A stretch of DNA of 64,000 nt from Tenacibaculum mesophilum (GCF_003867075.1 NZ_CP032544.1:496001-560000), one strand, 5' to 3'. Numbered from the stretch's first letter, positions 54,201 to 63,852 are shown. Numbers and translations: made by a program. Notes: generated from the letters alone by a model not told the origin.

Positions 54201-56818
54201 AAGATAAAAGTAACGCTACGATGTTAATATTTACAACCGATAAAGAATCGTATGAAGTAGATGAAAAAGCAACTGTGAAGTTTCCGTCTTCAGAAGGAGG
54301 AAAAGCGTTTATTACCATAGAAAACGGAACAGAAGTATTAGATCATTTCTGGGTACCAACACAAGCACAACAAACATCGTTTAGTTTCCCAGTAAAAGCG
54401 AGTTATACACCAAATGTATTTGTAAATATTTCATTGTTACAAAAACATAGTCAAACAGTAAACGATTTACCAATTCGTATGTACGGTTCAATACCAATGT
54501 TGGTACACAATCCTGCAACGAAATTAGAACCAAAAATCCAGTTAGCGGACGAGTTAAGACCAGAGTCTACGGCTACTATTCAAGTAAAAGAAGAAAAAGG
54601 TAGACCAATGACCTATACCATTGCGTTAGTGGATGAAGGCTTGTTAGATTTAACACGTTTTAAAACACCAAATCCATGGGGAGTGTTCTATGCACGCCAA
54701 TCTCTTGGTGTAAAAACTTGGGATATTTTTGATGACGTTATTGGTGCTTACGGTGGAAAAGTAAATCAAATATTAAGTATTGGAGGAGATGAAGCAGAGG
54801 CAGGAAGTAAAAACCGAAAAGCGAATCGATTCAAACCAATGGTTACGTATTTAGGCCCTTTCGATTTAGAAAAAGGAGACAGTAAGGAACATAAAATAAA
54901 AATACCTAAATATGTAGGATCTGTTCGAGCTATGGTGGTGGCTACTGATACTAAAAAAGATGCGTACGGTAGCGATGAAAAAACAGCTTTTGTACGAAAA
55001 CCAGTAATGATTTTAGCATCATTGCCTCGTAAAATAACACCACAAGAAACTGTTACCTTACCAGTTACTGTTTTTGCAATGAAACCAAACATTAAAAATG
55101 TAAAAGTTACAGTACAACCAAACGAAGCATATACTATTGTAGGAGATAAAACACAAACCGTTTCATTTAGTCAGCCAGATGAAAAAATGGCGTATTTCAC
55201 CTTAAAAGTAAATGATTTTAAAGGAATTGGTAAAGTAAAAATAGACGCAAGTTCAGGAAGAGAAAAAGCATCTTACGAAGTAGAAATAGATGTGTTAAAC
55301 CCAAATCCAGTAACTACTGAAGTAAAAGATGTCGTATTGAAATCTAATGAAGTAGGGGAGATTAACTTTACAAGTTTTGGTACCAAAGGAACGAACGGAG
55401 CTACGTTAGAATTATCAACCTTACCACCAATGAACTTTACCAAGCGTTTGGGATACTTAATTCGTTATCCGCATGGATGTGTAGAACAAACAACTTCAGG
55501 TGCTTTTCCACAGTTGTTTTTACCAGAATTATTTGAATTATCAAAAGAGAAGATAGCTTCAACAGAAAGAAATATAAAAGCAGCAATTCAACGTTTATCA
55601 GATTTCCAATTATCTAATGGAGGATTGTCATACTGGCAAGGAAATAGTACCGCAGATAGTTGGGGAACGTCTTATGCAGGTCATTTTATGATAGCGGCCG
55701 AGAAGAAAGGATATGTGCTACCTATTGGTTTCAAATCAAAATGGATAGGATATCAAAAGCAACAAGCACGTAATTGGAGAAATAACTCACGTTATTACAA
55801 TAATTCTTTATCACAAGCATATAGGTTATACACGTTAAGTTTAGCAAATAGTCCTGATTTAGCATCAATGAACCGTTTACGCGAATCAATGGGAGTTTCA
55901 GATGAAGCAAAAATGAGATTAGCAAGCGCGTATGCTTTAATAGGTAAAAAGGCTATAGCAAAATCTATTTTAAAAGGAATAACCGGTTATACCTATACAA
56001 AACGATATTATTCAAACTATGGTTCTGAAACTAGAAACAAAGCAATGTCTTTAGAAACCTATATGTTGTTGGATGACGAAACTAAATCAATAAAGTTAGC
56101 AAAAGAAATTGCTGAAAATCTATCAAGCGAGCGTTGGATGAGCACACAAACTACGGCCTATAGTTTGTTGGCAATGAGCCAATATGCTCTAAAAAATGGC
56201 GGTAGTGACGGAATTAATACAAGTTATATTTTAAATAAGGCGTCAGGAGAAGCAAGTACTTCAAAATCGCTGTTAGCAAAAGATTTAATAGCTATTCAAA
56301 AAGAAAATTCATTAAAAATAACTAACAAAAACAACGGAGTTTTATATGTACGTATACTAAACAAAGGAATTTTACCAGTAGGTGAAGAAAAAGTATTCCA
56401 AAAGAATTTAGAAACCACTATTACATACAAAACAAAAGATGGAGCTCGTATTACTCCAGATAACTTGTCACAAGGAACCAATTTTGTAGCAGAAGTTACA
56501 GTGAAAAATCCAACAAGTGAAACCATTGAAAATGTAGCATTAACGCAATACATTCCTTCAGGATGGGAAATTGTAAATACACGTTTTACTGATTTTGGAA
56601 ACAATACAACATCTTCAAAAGTAGATTATACCGATATACGAGATGCAAGTATCAGTAACTACTTTACCTTGAAGAAGTACGAAACCAAAACATTTAGAGT
56701 ATTAGTGAATGCTTCGTATTTAGGTGAATATTATTTACCAGGAGTACAAGTAGAAGCAATGTATGACAACGATTATATAGCTCGTACTAAAGGACAGTGG
56801 ATTAAGGTAATTAAGTAA
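51299..56818 (+). CDS. alpha-2-macroglobulin family lipoprotein
   Basis: The 1839-residue protein has a lipoprotein signal (TANSC, Cys near residue 28). The macroglobulin-like MG domains are followed by the bait/MG region, a thioester domain with the intact CVEQ motif at Cys1394, and a C-terminal receptor-binding-like beta domain. Bacterial A2M proteins are periplasmic protease traps, and pairing with a PBP1C gene is the well-known yfhM-pbpC arrangement, also seen here. ATG 51299 is used; ATG 51323 is a possible alternative that gives a more usual signal peptide. Confidence 0.93.
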   Translation: MKLQLQKKMGKIIGALALVFLMITANSCKKTVTTESNVNEFGEYISGFPDKLISVNPNLKFVLKNKVTTNFDATEVITTKPAIKGEVVLNDNELVFVPAEKLKSNQEYLITLHLSKLYEDIEEDLENFTVKVKTKELLFNVSLQAPSVHNKKLYAVEGELIASDIIETEKIPSLIRATYNGKEKAIKFSTVGKVSSKVYFKIDSIERYEEDKQLKVEWTGTPIQSESKGSREVTITGKNNFKILNVEVIDIDKQHIEISFSDPLQKSQNLKGLIQFLNTQKRAFTYKINSNKVTVYPKSSFTQKVDLEIFKGIKSVDGYTLKENTIKTVYFEELKPAVKFIKSGSILPNSNNLKINFSAVNLKAVDATIYKVYKENVLQFLQNNSLSNQGNLRYVGRPVAKYTVNLGNQGLDLSKENAFAIDLAEIIKVENGAMYRVEFSFNKDYSNYKCAEGVSTKTIVFGKKEIDTKSYDNPNYYDDYYYDYNWRDREDPCTTSYYYNKDISTNILATNIGVIIKKGNNNKTLVAVTDILTTDAIEGAKVTLYNLQKQEVASETTNKEGVVSFSDVTNAFFAVVTKNNNTTYVKLKDGDALSMSKFDVSGVKLQEGIKGYIYGERGVWRPGDQLFLTFVLNDNANPIPEEHPIKFELINPQGKIIDRKVLPKKSNNVYTYAPITNLEAITGNWKLRVSVGGAVFNKTLKIETIKPNRLKIKLATDAEFIKANSTITGNVEVKWLHGAIARGLKLDINGKFSQTNTEFSKFKNYNFDDVTRRFGTEEFKVLKGSLSNEGTTKFSVKPKLDSKAPGMLRASFITKVYENGGDFSTDVFSNKVSPYTSYAGLQDAEEPQSKNYLFTDENYTFNVASVNEEGVGIANTLEVNVYKLSWRWWWSTSDNGLSSYDGTRYHEPYKKLKVTTNASGKGTFTLKVDENDWGRYLIKVKDSKSKHVTSNVVYFDWPSWYAKKKGNQDKSNATMLIFTTDKESYEVDEKATVKFPSSEGGKAFITIENGTEVLDHFWVPTQAQQTSFSFPVKASYTPNVFVNISLLQKHSQTVNDLPIRMYGSIPMLVHNPATKLEPKIQLADELRPESTATIQVKEEKGRPMTYTIALVDEGLLDLTRFKTPNPWGVFYARQSLGVKTWDIFDDVIGAYGGKVNQILSIGGDEAEAGSKNRKANRFKPMVTYLGPFDLEKGDSKEHKIKIPKYVGSVRAMVVATDTKKDAYGSDEKTAFVRKPVMILASLPRKITPQETVTLPVTVFAMKPNIKNVKVTVQPNEAYTIVGDKTQTVSFSQPDEKMAYFTLKVNDFKGIGKVKIDASSGREKASYEVEIDVLNPNPVTTEVKDVVLKSNEVGEINFTSFGTKGTNGATLELSTLPPMNFTKRLGYLIRYPHGCVEQTTSGAFPQLFLPELFELSKEKIASTERNIKAAIQRLSDFQLSNGGLSYWQGNSTADSWGTSYAGHFMIAAEKKGYVLPIGFKSKWIGYQKQQARNWRNNSRYYNNSLSQAYRLYTLSLANSPDLASMNRLRESMGVSDEAKMRLASAYALIGKKAIAKSILKGITGYTYTKRYYSNYGSETRNKAMSLETYMLLDDETKSIKLAKEIAENLSSERWMSTQTTAYSLLAMSQYALKNGGSDGINTSYILNKASGEASTSKSLLAKDLIAIQKENSLKITNKNNGVLYVRILNKGILPVGEEKVFQKNLETTITYKTKDGARITPDNLSQGTNFVAEVTVKNPTSETIENVALTQYIPSGWEIVNTRFTDFGNNTTSSKVDYTDIRDASISNYFTLKKYETKTFRVLVNASYLGEYYLPGVQVEAMYDNDYIARTKGQWIKVIK

Positions 56819-56827
56819 ATAGTTTCT

Positions 56828-56860
56828 AAACAATCATTACGGTTTTTGTAGTGATTGTTT
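56828..56860 (+). terminator. hairpin after the A2M gene (copy 1)
   Basis: The arms AAACAATCATTAC (56828-56840) and GTAGTGATTGTTT (56848-56860) pair over 13 bp with one G-T pair. A near-copy of the whole hairpin lies 144 bases downstream inside pbpC, so its role as a simple terminator is uncertain. Confidence 0.55.
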
Positions 56861-56931
56861 GTTATTTGTTAAATTTTAAAAGAGGGTACGAGGGATATTT
56901 TTTAGGAGAAATTTGACACATAAAATAATTT

Positions 56932-59286
56932 ATGCAAACAATTTTCAAATGGATACAACAAAATAAAATCAAAACAATCATCACAGCGTTCGTGGTGATT
57001 GTTTATTATTTCTGTTTACCAAAAAAATTATTTGAGATACCTACATCAACAGTTGTTACTGCAAAAAACAACAAATTATTAGGAGCTGTAATAGCCAGCG
57101 ATGGTCAGTGGAGATTTCCTGAGTTAGACTCTGTGCCTAGAAAATTTGAATATTGTATTTTACAATTTGAAGATGCTTACTTCTATAAGCATTTCGGGTT
57201 TAATCCTATTTCAATAGGAAAAGCAATGGTAGAAAACATCAAAGCGAAAAGAGTTGTACGAGGAGGAAGCACATTGACACAGCAAGTAATTCGCTTATCA
57301 AGAAAGAATAAAGAACGCTCATATTTTGAAAAGCTACAAGAATTAATACTAGCCACTCGATTAGAATTTCGTCACTCAAAAAAAGAAATTCTAAACCTCT
57401 ATGCATCTCATGCTCCTTATGGAGGAAATGTTGTTGGGTTAGAAATGGCATCGTGGCGTTATTTTGGTTTAAAACCACATCAATTGTCATGGGCAGAAAC
57501 AGCAACTCTAGCTGTATTACCCAATGCTCCTTCATTGATTTATCCGGGAAAAAATCAACAAAAGCTAAAAAATAAAAGAAATAGGTTATTACAAAAATTA
57601 CATGAAGAAGGAATAATAGATCAAATAACATATGATTTAGCAATTGAAGAAGAGTTACCACAAAAACCATATCCGTTACCTACAGTAGCACCACATTTTG
57701 TACAAGAAGTAACTAAACAGTATAGAGGACAACGTGTAAAAAGTTCTATTGATATTCATTTGCAAAGGCAAGTAAATAATTTAGTAAAGCAGCATTATTT
57801 CCGTCAAAAACAAAATGAAGTCTACAATATGGCAGTATTGGTGTTAGATGTTAAAACAAGAAAAGTACTGTCTTATGTAGGGAATTCTCCAACCGATAAA
57901 GCACATCAAAAAGATGTGAACAATATCATCGCTCCAAGAAGTACAGGAAGTACTTTAAAGCCTTTTTTATATGCGCAAATGCTACAATCGGGAGATTTAC
58001 TACCTAGTCAATTAGTCGCAGATGTACCAACAGAAATAGCAGGTTATTCTCCTAAAAATTTTAATTTAACTTTTGATGGAGCAGTTCCTGCGAACGAAGC
58101 ATTAACACGTTCACTGAACATTCCTTCAGTACGCATGTTACAGCGATACGGATTGGAAAAATTTAGAGAAGATTTAAAAGCATATCACATTAGCGATATT
58201 AATAAATCAGCAGATTATTATGGACTCTCCTTGATTTTAGGAGGAGCAGAAGCTAGTTTATGGGATTTATGTAAAACCTTTGCAGGATACGCAGGAATTG
58301 TAAATCACTATGAAGAACTAAAACATAAGTATTACCAAAATGAGTTCATAGAACCTAGTTTTTTGTCAGAAAGAACTCCAGATTTTGGTAAAGTTCAAGA
58401 AGACTATATAACTTTAGATGCTGGAGCTACATTTTTAACACTAAACACTTTAATAGAGGTAAATAGACCTTATACAGATCAAGCTTGGAAGTATTATGAT
58501 TCGTCTCAAAAAATAGCATGGAAAACAGGGACAAGTTTTGGAAATAAAGATGCTTGGGCAGTTGGAGTTACCCCAAAATATGTAGTAGGGGTGTGGATAG
58601 GAAATTCTGATGGAGAAGGACGTCCAGACTTAACAGGAGTTGGAAGTGCAGCTCCATTAATGTTTAATGTTTTTGATGTGTTACCGAAATCTAACTGGTT
58701 TTTAGAACCCTATGAAGATTTAATAGAAGCTGCTATTTGTGAGAAAAGCGGGTTCTTAGCTAAGACAATTTGTCCTTTAGTAATAACCAAAAGAGTTCAA
58801 AAAAGTGCTATGAAAGCCAAGTCATGCCCGTATCACCAAGAAATAACGGTAGATATATCTGAAAAATATAGAGTGAACTCAAATTGCGAATCAATTTCTA
58901 ACATGATAACAAAACCATGGTTTGTATTACCACCACTAATGGCTTATTATTATCAGCAGAATAACGCAGATTACAGATCACTTCCAAAATATAGATCAGA
59001 TTGTAACCAGTTGGAAAGTAATACAATGGATTTTGTTTTTCCTGCTAAGCTCACATCAAAAATATCGTTAACACGAGGAGAGAATAATAAGTTAAATCCT
59101 ATAATTTTAAAGCTCACACACGCCAATGCAGAGGCAAAAGTATATTGGTATTTAAATAAACAATTTATTGGAATAACAGAACAGTATCATGAACAAGCTG
59201 TTATGCCAAAAAAAGGAGTTCATACAATAACAGTTATAGATGATTTTGGGAATGAGCTGAAAAGGATTATTGAACTAAAAAATTAA
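56932..59286 (+). CDS. pbpC: penicillin-binding protein 1C
   Basis: This 784-residue bifunctional cell-wall enzyme has an N-terminal membrane anchor (about 14-30), a GT51 transglycosylase domain (FEDAYFYKHFGFN, GGSTLTQQV), a transpeptidase domain with Ser340 in STLK (SxxK), SLN and the KTGTSFGNKDAW box, and a C-terminal BiPBP-type beta domain. It lies 113 bases after the A2M gene, matching the classical yfhM-pbpC pair thought to act together in envelope defence and repair. A terminator-like hairpin (56972-57004) is embedded in its first 25 codons. Confidence 0.94.
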   Translation: MQTIFKWIQQNKIKTIITAFVVIVYYFCLPKKLFEIPTSTVVTAKNNKLLGAVIASDGQWRFPELDSVPRKFEYCILQFEDAYFYKHFGFNPISIGKAMVENIKAKRVVRGGSTLTQQVIRLSRKNKERSYFEKLQELILATRLEFRHSKKEILNLYASHAPYGGNVVGLEMASWRYFGLKPHQLSWAETATLAVLPNAPSLIYPGKNQQKLKNKRNRLLQKLHEEGIIDQITYDLAIEEELPQKPYPLPTVAPHFVQEVTKQYRGQRVKSSIDIHLQRQVNNLVKQHYFRQKQNEVYNMAVLVLDVKTRKVLSYVGNSPTDKAHQKDVNNIIAPRSTGSTLKPFLYAQMLQSGDLLPSQLVADVPTEIAGYSPKNFNLTFDGAVPANEALTRSLNIPSVRMLQRYGLEKFREDLKAYHISDINKSADYYGLSLILGGAEASLWDLCKTFAGYAGIVNHYEELKHKYYQNEFIEPSFLSERTPDFGKVQEDYITLDAGATFLTLNTLIEVNRPYTDQAWKYYDSSQKIAWKTGTSFGNKDAWAVGVTPKYVVGVWIGNSDGEGRPDLTGVGSAAPLMFNVFDVLPKSNWFLEPYEDLIEAAICEKSGFLAKTICPLVITKRVQKSAMKAKSCPYHQEITVDISEKYRVNSNCESISNMITKPWFVLPPLMAYYYQQNNADYRSLPKYRSDCNQLESNTMDFVFPAKLTSKISLTRGENNKLNPIILKLTHANAEAKVYWYLNKQFIGITEQYHEQAVMPKKGVHTITVIDDFGNELKRIIELKN
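56972..57004 (+). repeat. hairpin copy 2 inside the 5' end of pbpC
   Basis: AAACAATCATCAC (56972-56984) and GTGGTGATTGTTT (56992-57004) form a 13-bp stem with one G-T pair and the same outer arms as the hairpin at 56828-56860. It encodes part of the PbpC membrane segment. Its 5' arm could also pair with the 3' arm of copy 1. Confidence 0.6.
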
Positions 59287-59294
59287 ATAAATAT

Positions 59295-59330
59295 AAATAC
59301 GGTTTAATTAAAAGCTGTATTTTTAGTTTT
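59295..59330 (+). terminator. possible terminator after pbpC
   Basis: AAATAC (59295-59300) pairs with GTATTT (59317-59322), with an imperfect inner stem, and is followed by a T-rich run. The inner stem contains a bulge, so the call is weak. Confidence 0.4.
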
Positions 59331-59344
59331 TTTAAATATAAAAT

Positions 59345-61168
59345 ATGTTAGAACTAGCAGGGATAATTATACTTGGAATTTTAGCTCAATGGGTAGCTTG
59401 GAGGTTTAAAATTCCAGCAATTTTACCTTTAATTTTAATAGGATTGCTTGTTGGACCTATTGCAGCAGAATTTTTTAATGATGATGGAAGTAAATGGATA
59501 GAACCTATTTGGGATGGTGAAAAAGGGTTATTCCCCGGAGAAGGACTGTACTATTTTGTGTCATTATCAATTAGTATTATTCTTTTTGAAGGAGGTTTGA
59601 CCTTACGACGCGGAGAAATAAAAAATATAGGTCCTGTTATCACCAAATTAATCACATTAGGATCTGCAGTTACTTTTTTTGGAGGAGCTATAATTGCTCA
59701 TTATGTATTTGGATTAAGTTGGGAGTTGTCATTCTTATTTTCTGGATTAATAATTGTTACTGGACCTACAGTAATAACACCAATTCTTAGAAACATACCG
59801 CTTAAAAAAGATGTCTCAGCAGTTTTAAAATGGGAAGGAATACTAATAGACCCTATTGGAGCATTAGTAGCTGTACTTGTTTTTGAATTTATAAGTGTAG
59901 GTGGAGGTGCTGGATTTACTGGAACAGCCTTATTAGAATTCTTAAAAATTATCCTTTTTGGAACCACTTTCGGTTTCACTTTTGCCCATGCTTTAATCTT
60001 TGTAATTAATAAAAAATGGGTGCCACATTATTTATTAAATGTAGTTTCCTTATCCACTGTTTTATTAGTATTTGTAGAATCTGAATTATTTGCTCATGAA
60101 TCAGGATTATTAGCTGTTGTGGTTATGGGAATGGTACTTGGTAATAGTAAATTAAAGAACTTAAAAGAGATACTGTACTTTAAAGAATCATTAAGTGTCT
60201 TGTTAATCTCTATTCTATTTATTTTATTATCAGCAAATATTGATTATAAAGAGCTAACACTATTATATGAGTGGAAAACATTGCTTCTATTTGCTTTAAT
60301 TGTGTTTGTGATACGTCCGTTAGCAGTATTTTTAAGTACCTCAAAATCTAATTTAAAAACTAACGAAAAACTATTTATTAGTTGGGTAGGGCCAAGAGGT
60401 ATTGTTGCAGCAGGTATTGCTTCGTTATTTGGAAGCAAGCTGTTAAAGCAAGGAATTGAAGGAGCAGAATATATTACACCTTTAGTATTTATGGTGGTGT
60501 TAGGAACTGTTTTGTTAAACGCTACTACAGCAAGGTTATTTGCTAAATTAGTTGGTGTATTTTTAAAACGTTCAAATGCAATAATGATTGTTGGAGCTTC
60601 AGATTTAGCTAGAATGATTGCTAAGTATTTAAAACAAAACCAAAGAAGAGTGGTGTTGATTGATTCTAATATTGAAAATGTTGAAAAGGCCAAAGAAGAA
60701 GGATTAGAATCAATTGAAGTAAATATTTATGATGATCAACTTACAGACAATATTGAACTTAATGATGTAGGATATTTAATAGCAATGACAGGAAGTGATT
60801 CAATTAACAAATTTGTAATTTCTAATTTCTCCTCTATTTTTGGAGAGCAAGGAGCTTATCGTTTAGCAACTTCTCAGGAAGTTATTACAAAAGATTACGA
60901 AGACGAAGATCATTTATTTACAATAGAAGATGATTATATTAATTTAATGGAAGCTGTAAGAGAATTCCCTGAAATTCACGAAACAGTAGTTAATTCTATT
61001 GATGATTATAAGAAGAAAATTGAAGAAATTAATAGAGATCAAAAATCGATTCCAATTTTCGTTAAGAGTCAAAAGAATGAAATTCTATTAATCTCAGAAT
61101 TTGAGAAAAAAGTAAAGAAAATAGAAGATTGGAAGTTAGTTTACGTAGGTAAGAATTTAAACATCTAA
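59345..61168 (+). CDS. CPA1-type Na+/H+ antiporter with TrkA-N domain
   Basis: This 607-residue inner-membrane protein has about 12-13 membrane segments in residues 1-400 with CPA1 features (FEGGLTLRRGE, GPTVITPILR, LIDPIGALVAVLV, SWVGPRGIVAAGIASLFG). A cytoplasmic NAD-binding TrkA-N/RCK-like domain (about 405-520, IMIVGASDLARMIAKYL) and a further C-terminal domain follow. The expected role is sodium or potassium/proton exchange. The last 12 bases overlap the 3' end of the convergent dnaX gene. Confidence 0.88.
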   Translation: MLELAGIIILGILAQWVAWRFKIPAILPLILIGLLVGPIAAEFFNDDGSKWIEPIWDGEKGLFPGEGLYYFVSLSISIILFEGGLTLRRGEIKNIGPVITKLITLGSAVTFFGGAIIAHYVFGLSWELSFLFSGLIIVTGPTVITPILRNIPLKKDVSAVLKWEGILIDPIGALVAVLVFEFISVGGGAGFTGTALLEFLKIILFGTTFGFTFAHALIFVINKKWVPHYLLNVVSLSTVLLVFVESELFAHESGLLAVVVMGMVLGNSKLKNLKEILYFKESLSVLLISILFILLSANIDYKELTLLYEWKTLLLFALIVFVIRPLAVFLSTSKSNLKTNEKLFISWVGPRGIVAAGIASLFGSKLLKQGIEGAEYITPLVFMVVLGTVLLNATTARLFAKLVGVFLKRSNAIMIVGASDLARMIAKYLKQNQRRVVLIDSNIENVEKAKEEGLESIEVNIYDDQLTDNIELNDVGYLIAMTGSDSINKFVISNFSSIFGEQGAYRLATSQEVITKDYEDEDHLFTIEDDYINLMEAVREFPEIHETVVNSIDDYKKKIEEINRDQKSIPIFVKSQKNEILLISEFEKKVKKIEDWKLVYVGKNLNI

Positions 61169-62860
61169 GCCAAAAGTACTCTTTAATTTTTCAATTAATG
61201 GATTTTTTTCTTTTAGTTTGTCGTACTTCTCTTGAGGAGTATAGGCAAACTTTTTTTCTACAGTTTCATTTACAATAACATTAATTTGGATACCATAGTT
61301 ATTTAATTTTTCTCGTAAAAAACGTAATAACTTAGGTTTTCCTTTTTCAAGTTGAGACTTCATTAAGTCATTAGGCAACGAAAAAACAATAGTAAAATCT
61401 TCTTGTAACTTGGGCTCACCAGAAGCTAAAATAGCAGCGATACTTCGTTCTCCAAAACCTTGTAATTGGAAATAATATTTTTTCCAAGCATCTTTTAACT
61501 CATCTTGAGTAAAAGGAGTTCTTGGATGATTATCGAAGTTTTCCTCTGTATCAATAGTACTTTTTACTTCTTTCTTTTGCTGTAAGCTTTTTAAAGATAA
61601 AGCAGAAGTACGTCGTTTAATGTTCTTTAAAACTGGTTTAGTGGGAGTTTTTTCTTTTGTTTCAGTACTAGTTACTTGTACTGGTTCCATTTTTTTAGGA
61701 GTTTTTGTAACAATAGGCTTTACCTCAGTTTTTTTGACAGAAGGAGATAAAGCGGTAAAAAAAGTAGCAGGAATTATGTAGTTGCTAGATTTTTTTTTTG
61801 CTCCATCAAAAGTGATAGAGGCAATTTGCATTAAAGTAAGTTCTACCAATAAGCGTTGGTTTTTACTTCCTCGATATTTCAAGTCGCAATCATTAGCCTT
61901 GTCTATAGCAGGGAGTAAAAATTGCATACTGGCTTTAGAAGCTTGCTCTAAATATTTTTTCTTAGTATTATCACCAACCTCTAATAAAGCTATGGTAGCT
62001 TGGTCTTTTGCAACTAACAAATCTCTAAAGTGAGAAGCCAAACCGTTTATAAAATGATGTCCCTCAAAACCTTTTCCCAATACATCGTTAAATGCCATTA
62101 AGACTTCTGGAATTTTATTCTGAAGTAATAAATCGGTAATGTTAAAATACACATCGTAGTCTAACACATTTAAGTTTTTAGTAACAGCTTCGCGAGTTAA
62201 ATTGTTTCCAGAGAAGCTTACAACTCTATCAAAAATAGAAAGGGCGTCACGCATTGCACCGTCAGCTTTTTGAGCAATTACATGTAATGCATCATCTTCA
62301 GCAGTAATGTTTTCTTTAGCACAAATCGTTTTTAAATACTCTTTAGCATCTAAAACACCAATGCGTTTAAAATCAAAAATTTGACAACGAGATAATATCG
62401 TTGGTATAATTTTATGTTTTTCAGTAGTTGCTAAAATAAAAATAGCATGTGCAGGCGGTTCTTCTAACGTTTTTAAAAAAGCATTAAAAGCGGCTTGAGA
62501 AAGCATGTGAACCTCATCAATAATATAAACCTTGTACTTTCCTGTTTGAGGCGGAATACGAACTTGATCTGTTAAATTACGAATATCATCAACCGAGTTG
62601 TTAGAAGCCGCATCTAATTCAAAAATATTAAAAGCAAAATCTTCATCATCAGTAGTTGCATCTTCTTGGTTAATACGTTTAGCCAAGATACGAGCACACG
62701 ATGTTTTACCAACTCCACGAGGTCCTGTAAACAATAAAGCTTGAGCTAAATGGTTGTTTTGTATAGCATTTTCTAACGTATTGGTAATAGCTTGTTGCCC
62801 TACTACATCTTCAAAATTTTGAGGACGATATTTACGTGCCGATACTATAAAATGTTCCAT
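61157..62860 (-). CDS. dnaX: DNA polymerase III subunit gamma/tau
   Basis: DnaX is the clamp-loader ATPase. The 567-residue protein from ATG 62860 (MEHFIVSARKYRPQ) has Walker A GPRGVGKTS, Walker B DEVHMLS, the FLKTLEEPPAHAIFILATTE segment, and a tau-like C-terminal half. An in-frame ATG at 62986 would add a 42-residue Cys/Phe-rich tail without family support. The zinc-finger cysteine cluster that many DnaX proteins carry after Walker A is missing: that stretch holds acidic residues instead (DATTDDEDFAFN). Confidence 0.95.
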   Translation of the reverse strand: MEHFIVSARKYRPQNFEDVVGQQAITNTLENAIQNNHLAQALLFTGPRGVGKTSCARILAKRINQEDATTDDEDFAFNIFELDAASNNSVDDIRNLTDQVRIPPQTGKYKVYIIDEVHMLSQAAFNAFLKTLEEPPAHAIFILATTEKHKIIPTILSRCQIFDFKRIGVLDAKEYLKTICAKENITAEDDALHVIAQKADGAMRDALSIFDRVVSFSGNNLTREAVTKNLNVLDYDVYFNITDLLLQNKIPEVLMAFNDVLGKGFEGHHFINGLASHFRDLLVAKDQATIALLEVGDNTKKKYLEQASKASMQFLLPAIDKANDCDLKYRGSKNQRLLVELTLMQIASITFDGAKKKSSNYIIPATFFTALSPSVKKTEVKPIVTKTPKKMEPVQVTSTETKEKTPTKPVLKNIKRRTSALSLKSLQQKKEVKSTIDTEENFDNHPRTPFTQDELKDAWKKYYFQLQGFGERSIAAILASGEPKLQEDFTIVFSLPNDLMKSQLEKGKPKLLRFLREKLNNYGIQINVIVNETVEKKFAYTPQEKYDKLKEKNPLIEKLKSTFGLDV

Positions 62861-63004
62861 TAAAATATACTGTTTACTTGAACAAAAATAGAAAACACAG
62901 TGGCAACACGCAAACAAAATTCTTAAGGAAATATTAAAGTTGTAAACAATTGTAAAAATTGTATTCTTTGTACGACCAACTAACATATAAATAATAGGAA
63001 TTAT

Positions 63005-63661
63005 ATGAAGATATTTAAGGGAGTAACAGTATTTACTGTTGTTGTTTTAGCGGTAACGTTATTAAGTTTTTCACAAAAAAAAGAAGAAAAACTAAAAGAG
63101 GTGTCAGTAGAAACAAGCTCAGAAACACAAGTAGCTTACTTTGCAAGTGGTTGTTTTTGGTGTGTAGAAGCAATTTTTGAAAGTGTAAATGGAGTAGAAG
63201 AAGCTGTATCAGGATATGCAGGAGGACATACTAAAAATCCAACCTATAAAACAATAGGAACAGGTAGAACAGGACATGCTGAATCTGTAGCTGTATATTA
63301 TAATCCGAAAAAAGTTAGTTTTCAAACATTAGTAACGGTGTTTTTTGGTTCACACGATCCAACCACTATAAACGGGCAACATCCTGATTATGGTTCACAG
63401 TATCGTTCAATAGCTTTCTATAAAACACAAGAAGAAAAGCAGTTCATAGAAAATACTATTAAAAAATTGAATAAAGATGTGTATCATGGGAAAATAGTTA
63501 CGGAGGTTAAAAAGATGGAGAAGTTTTACCCTGCGGAAGAGTATCATCAAAACTATGAGCGTTTGCACCCAGAAAACCCTTATGTGCAAAAAGTTTCAAT
63601 TCCTCGATTAAACCGGTTTAAACGCAAGTTTCCGGAATTGCTTAAAAAGGAAAAGCATTAA
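63005..63661 (+). CDS. msrA: peptide methionine-S-sulfoxide reductase
   Basis: MsrA reduces the S-form of oxidised methionine in proteins. The active-site GCFWCVEAIF lies at about residue 50, and the GYAGGHTKNPTY and GSQYRSIAFY segments are present. The protein has 218 residues and starts with a hydrophobic stretch (residues 7-22, VTVFTVVVLAVTLLSF), so it is probably exported or membrane-anchored. An intrinsic terminator follows its stop codon, and a damaged duplicate of the gene's last segment lies downstream. Confidence 0.95.
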   Translation: MKIFKGVTVFTVVVLAVTLLSFSQKKEEKLKEVSVETSSETQVAYFASGCFWCVEAIFESVNGVEEAVSGYAGGHTKNPTYKTIGTGRTGHAESVAVYYNPKKVSFQTLVTVFFGSHDPTTINGQHPDYGSQYRSIAFYKTQEEKQFIENTIKKLNKDVYHGKIVTEVKKMEKFYPAEEYHQNYERLHPENPYVQKVSIPRLNRFKRKFPELLKKEKH

Positions 63662-63696
63662 AAACTTTATTAAGTTAAAGTTTGTTTATATAAAAG

Positions 63697-63730
63697 CTCC
63701 CCAGCAACAGCGTTACTGGGGAGTTATTTT
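63697..63730 (+). terminator. intrinsic terminator of msrA
   Basis: CTCCCCAG (63697-63704) pairs with CTGGGGAG (63716-63723), followed by TTATTTTTT. Confidence 0.85.
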
Positions 63731-63852
63731 TTATAGAGTAAAGGTTATTTCTATAAAAATACTTTTAGGAGTAAATTTTCTGGTGAATGTAACTGGTTGT
63801 GTAGAACATATAGAAGAGGTAGTAGTATATTCCAATACAGAAAAAGTAGTTT

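Noticed and set aside
62861..62986. N-terminal extension of DnaX
   Set aside because: The extra 42 residues are Cys/Phe-rich and do not belong to the family; the canonical start is MEHFIVSARKYRPQ.
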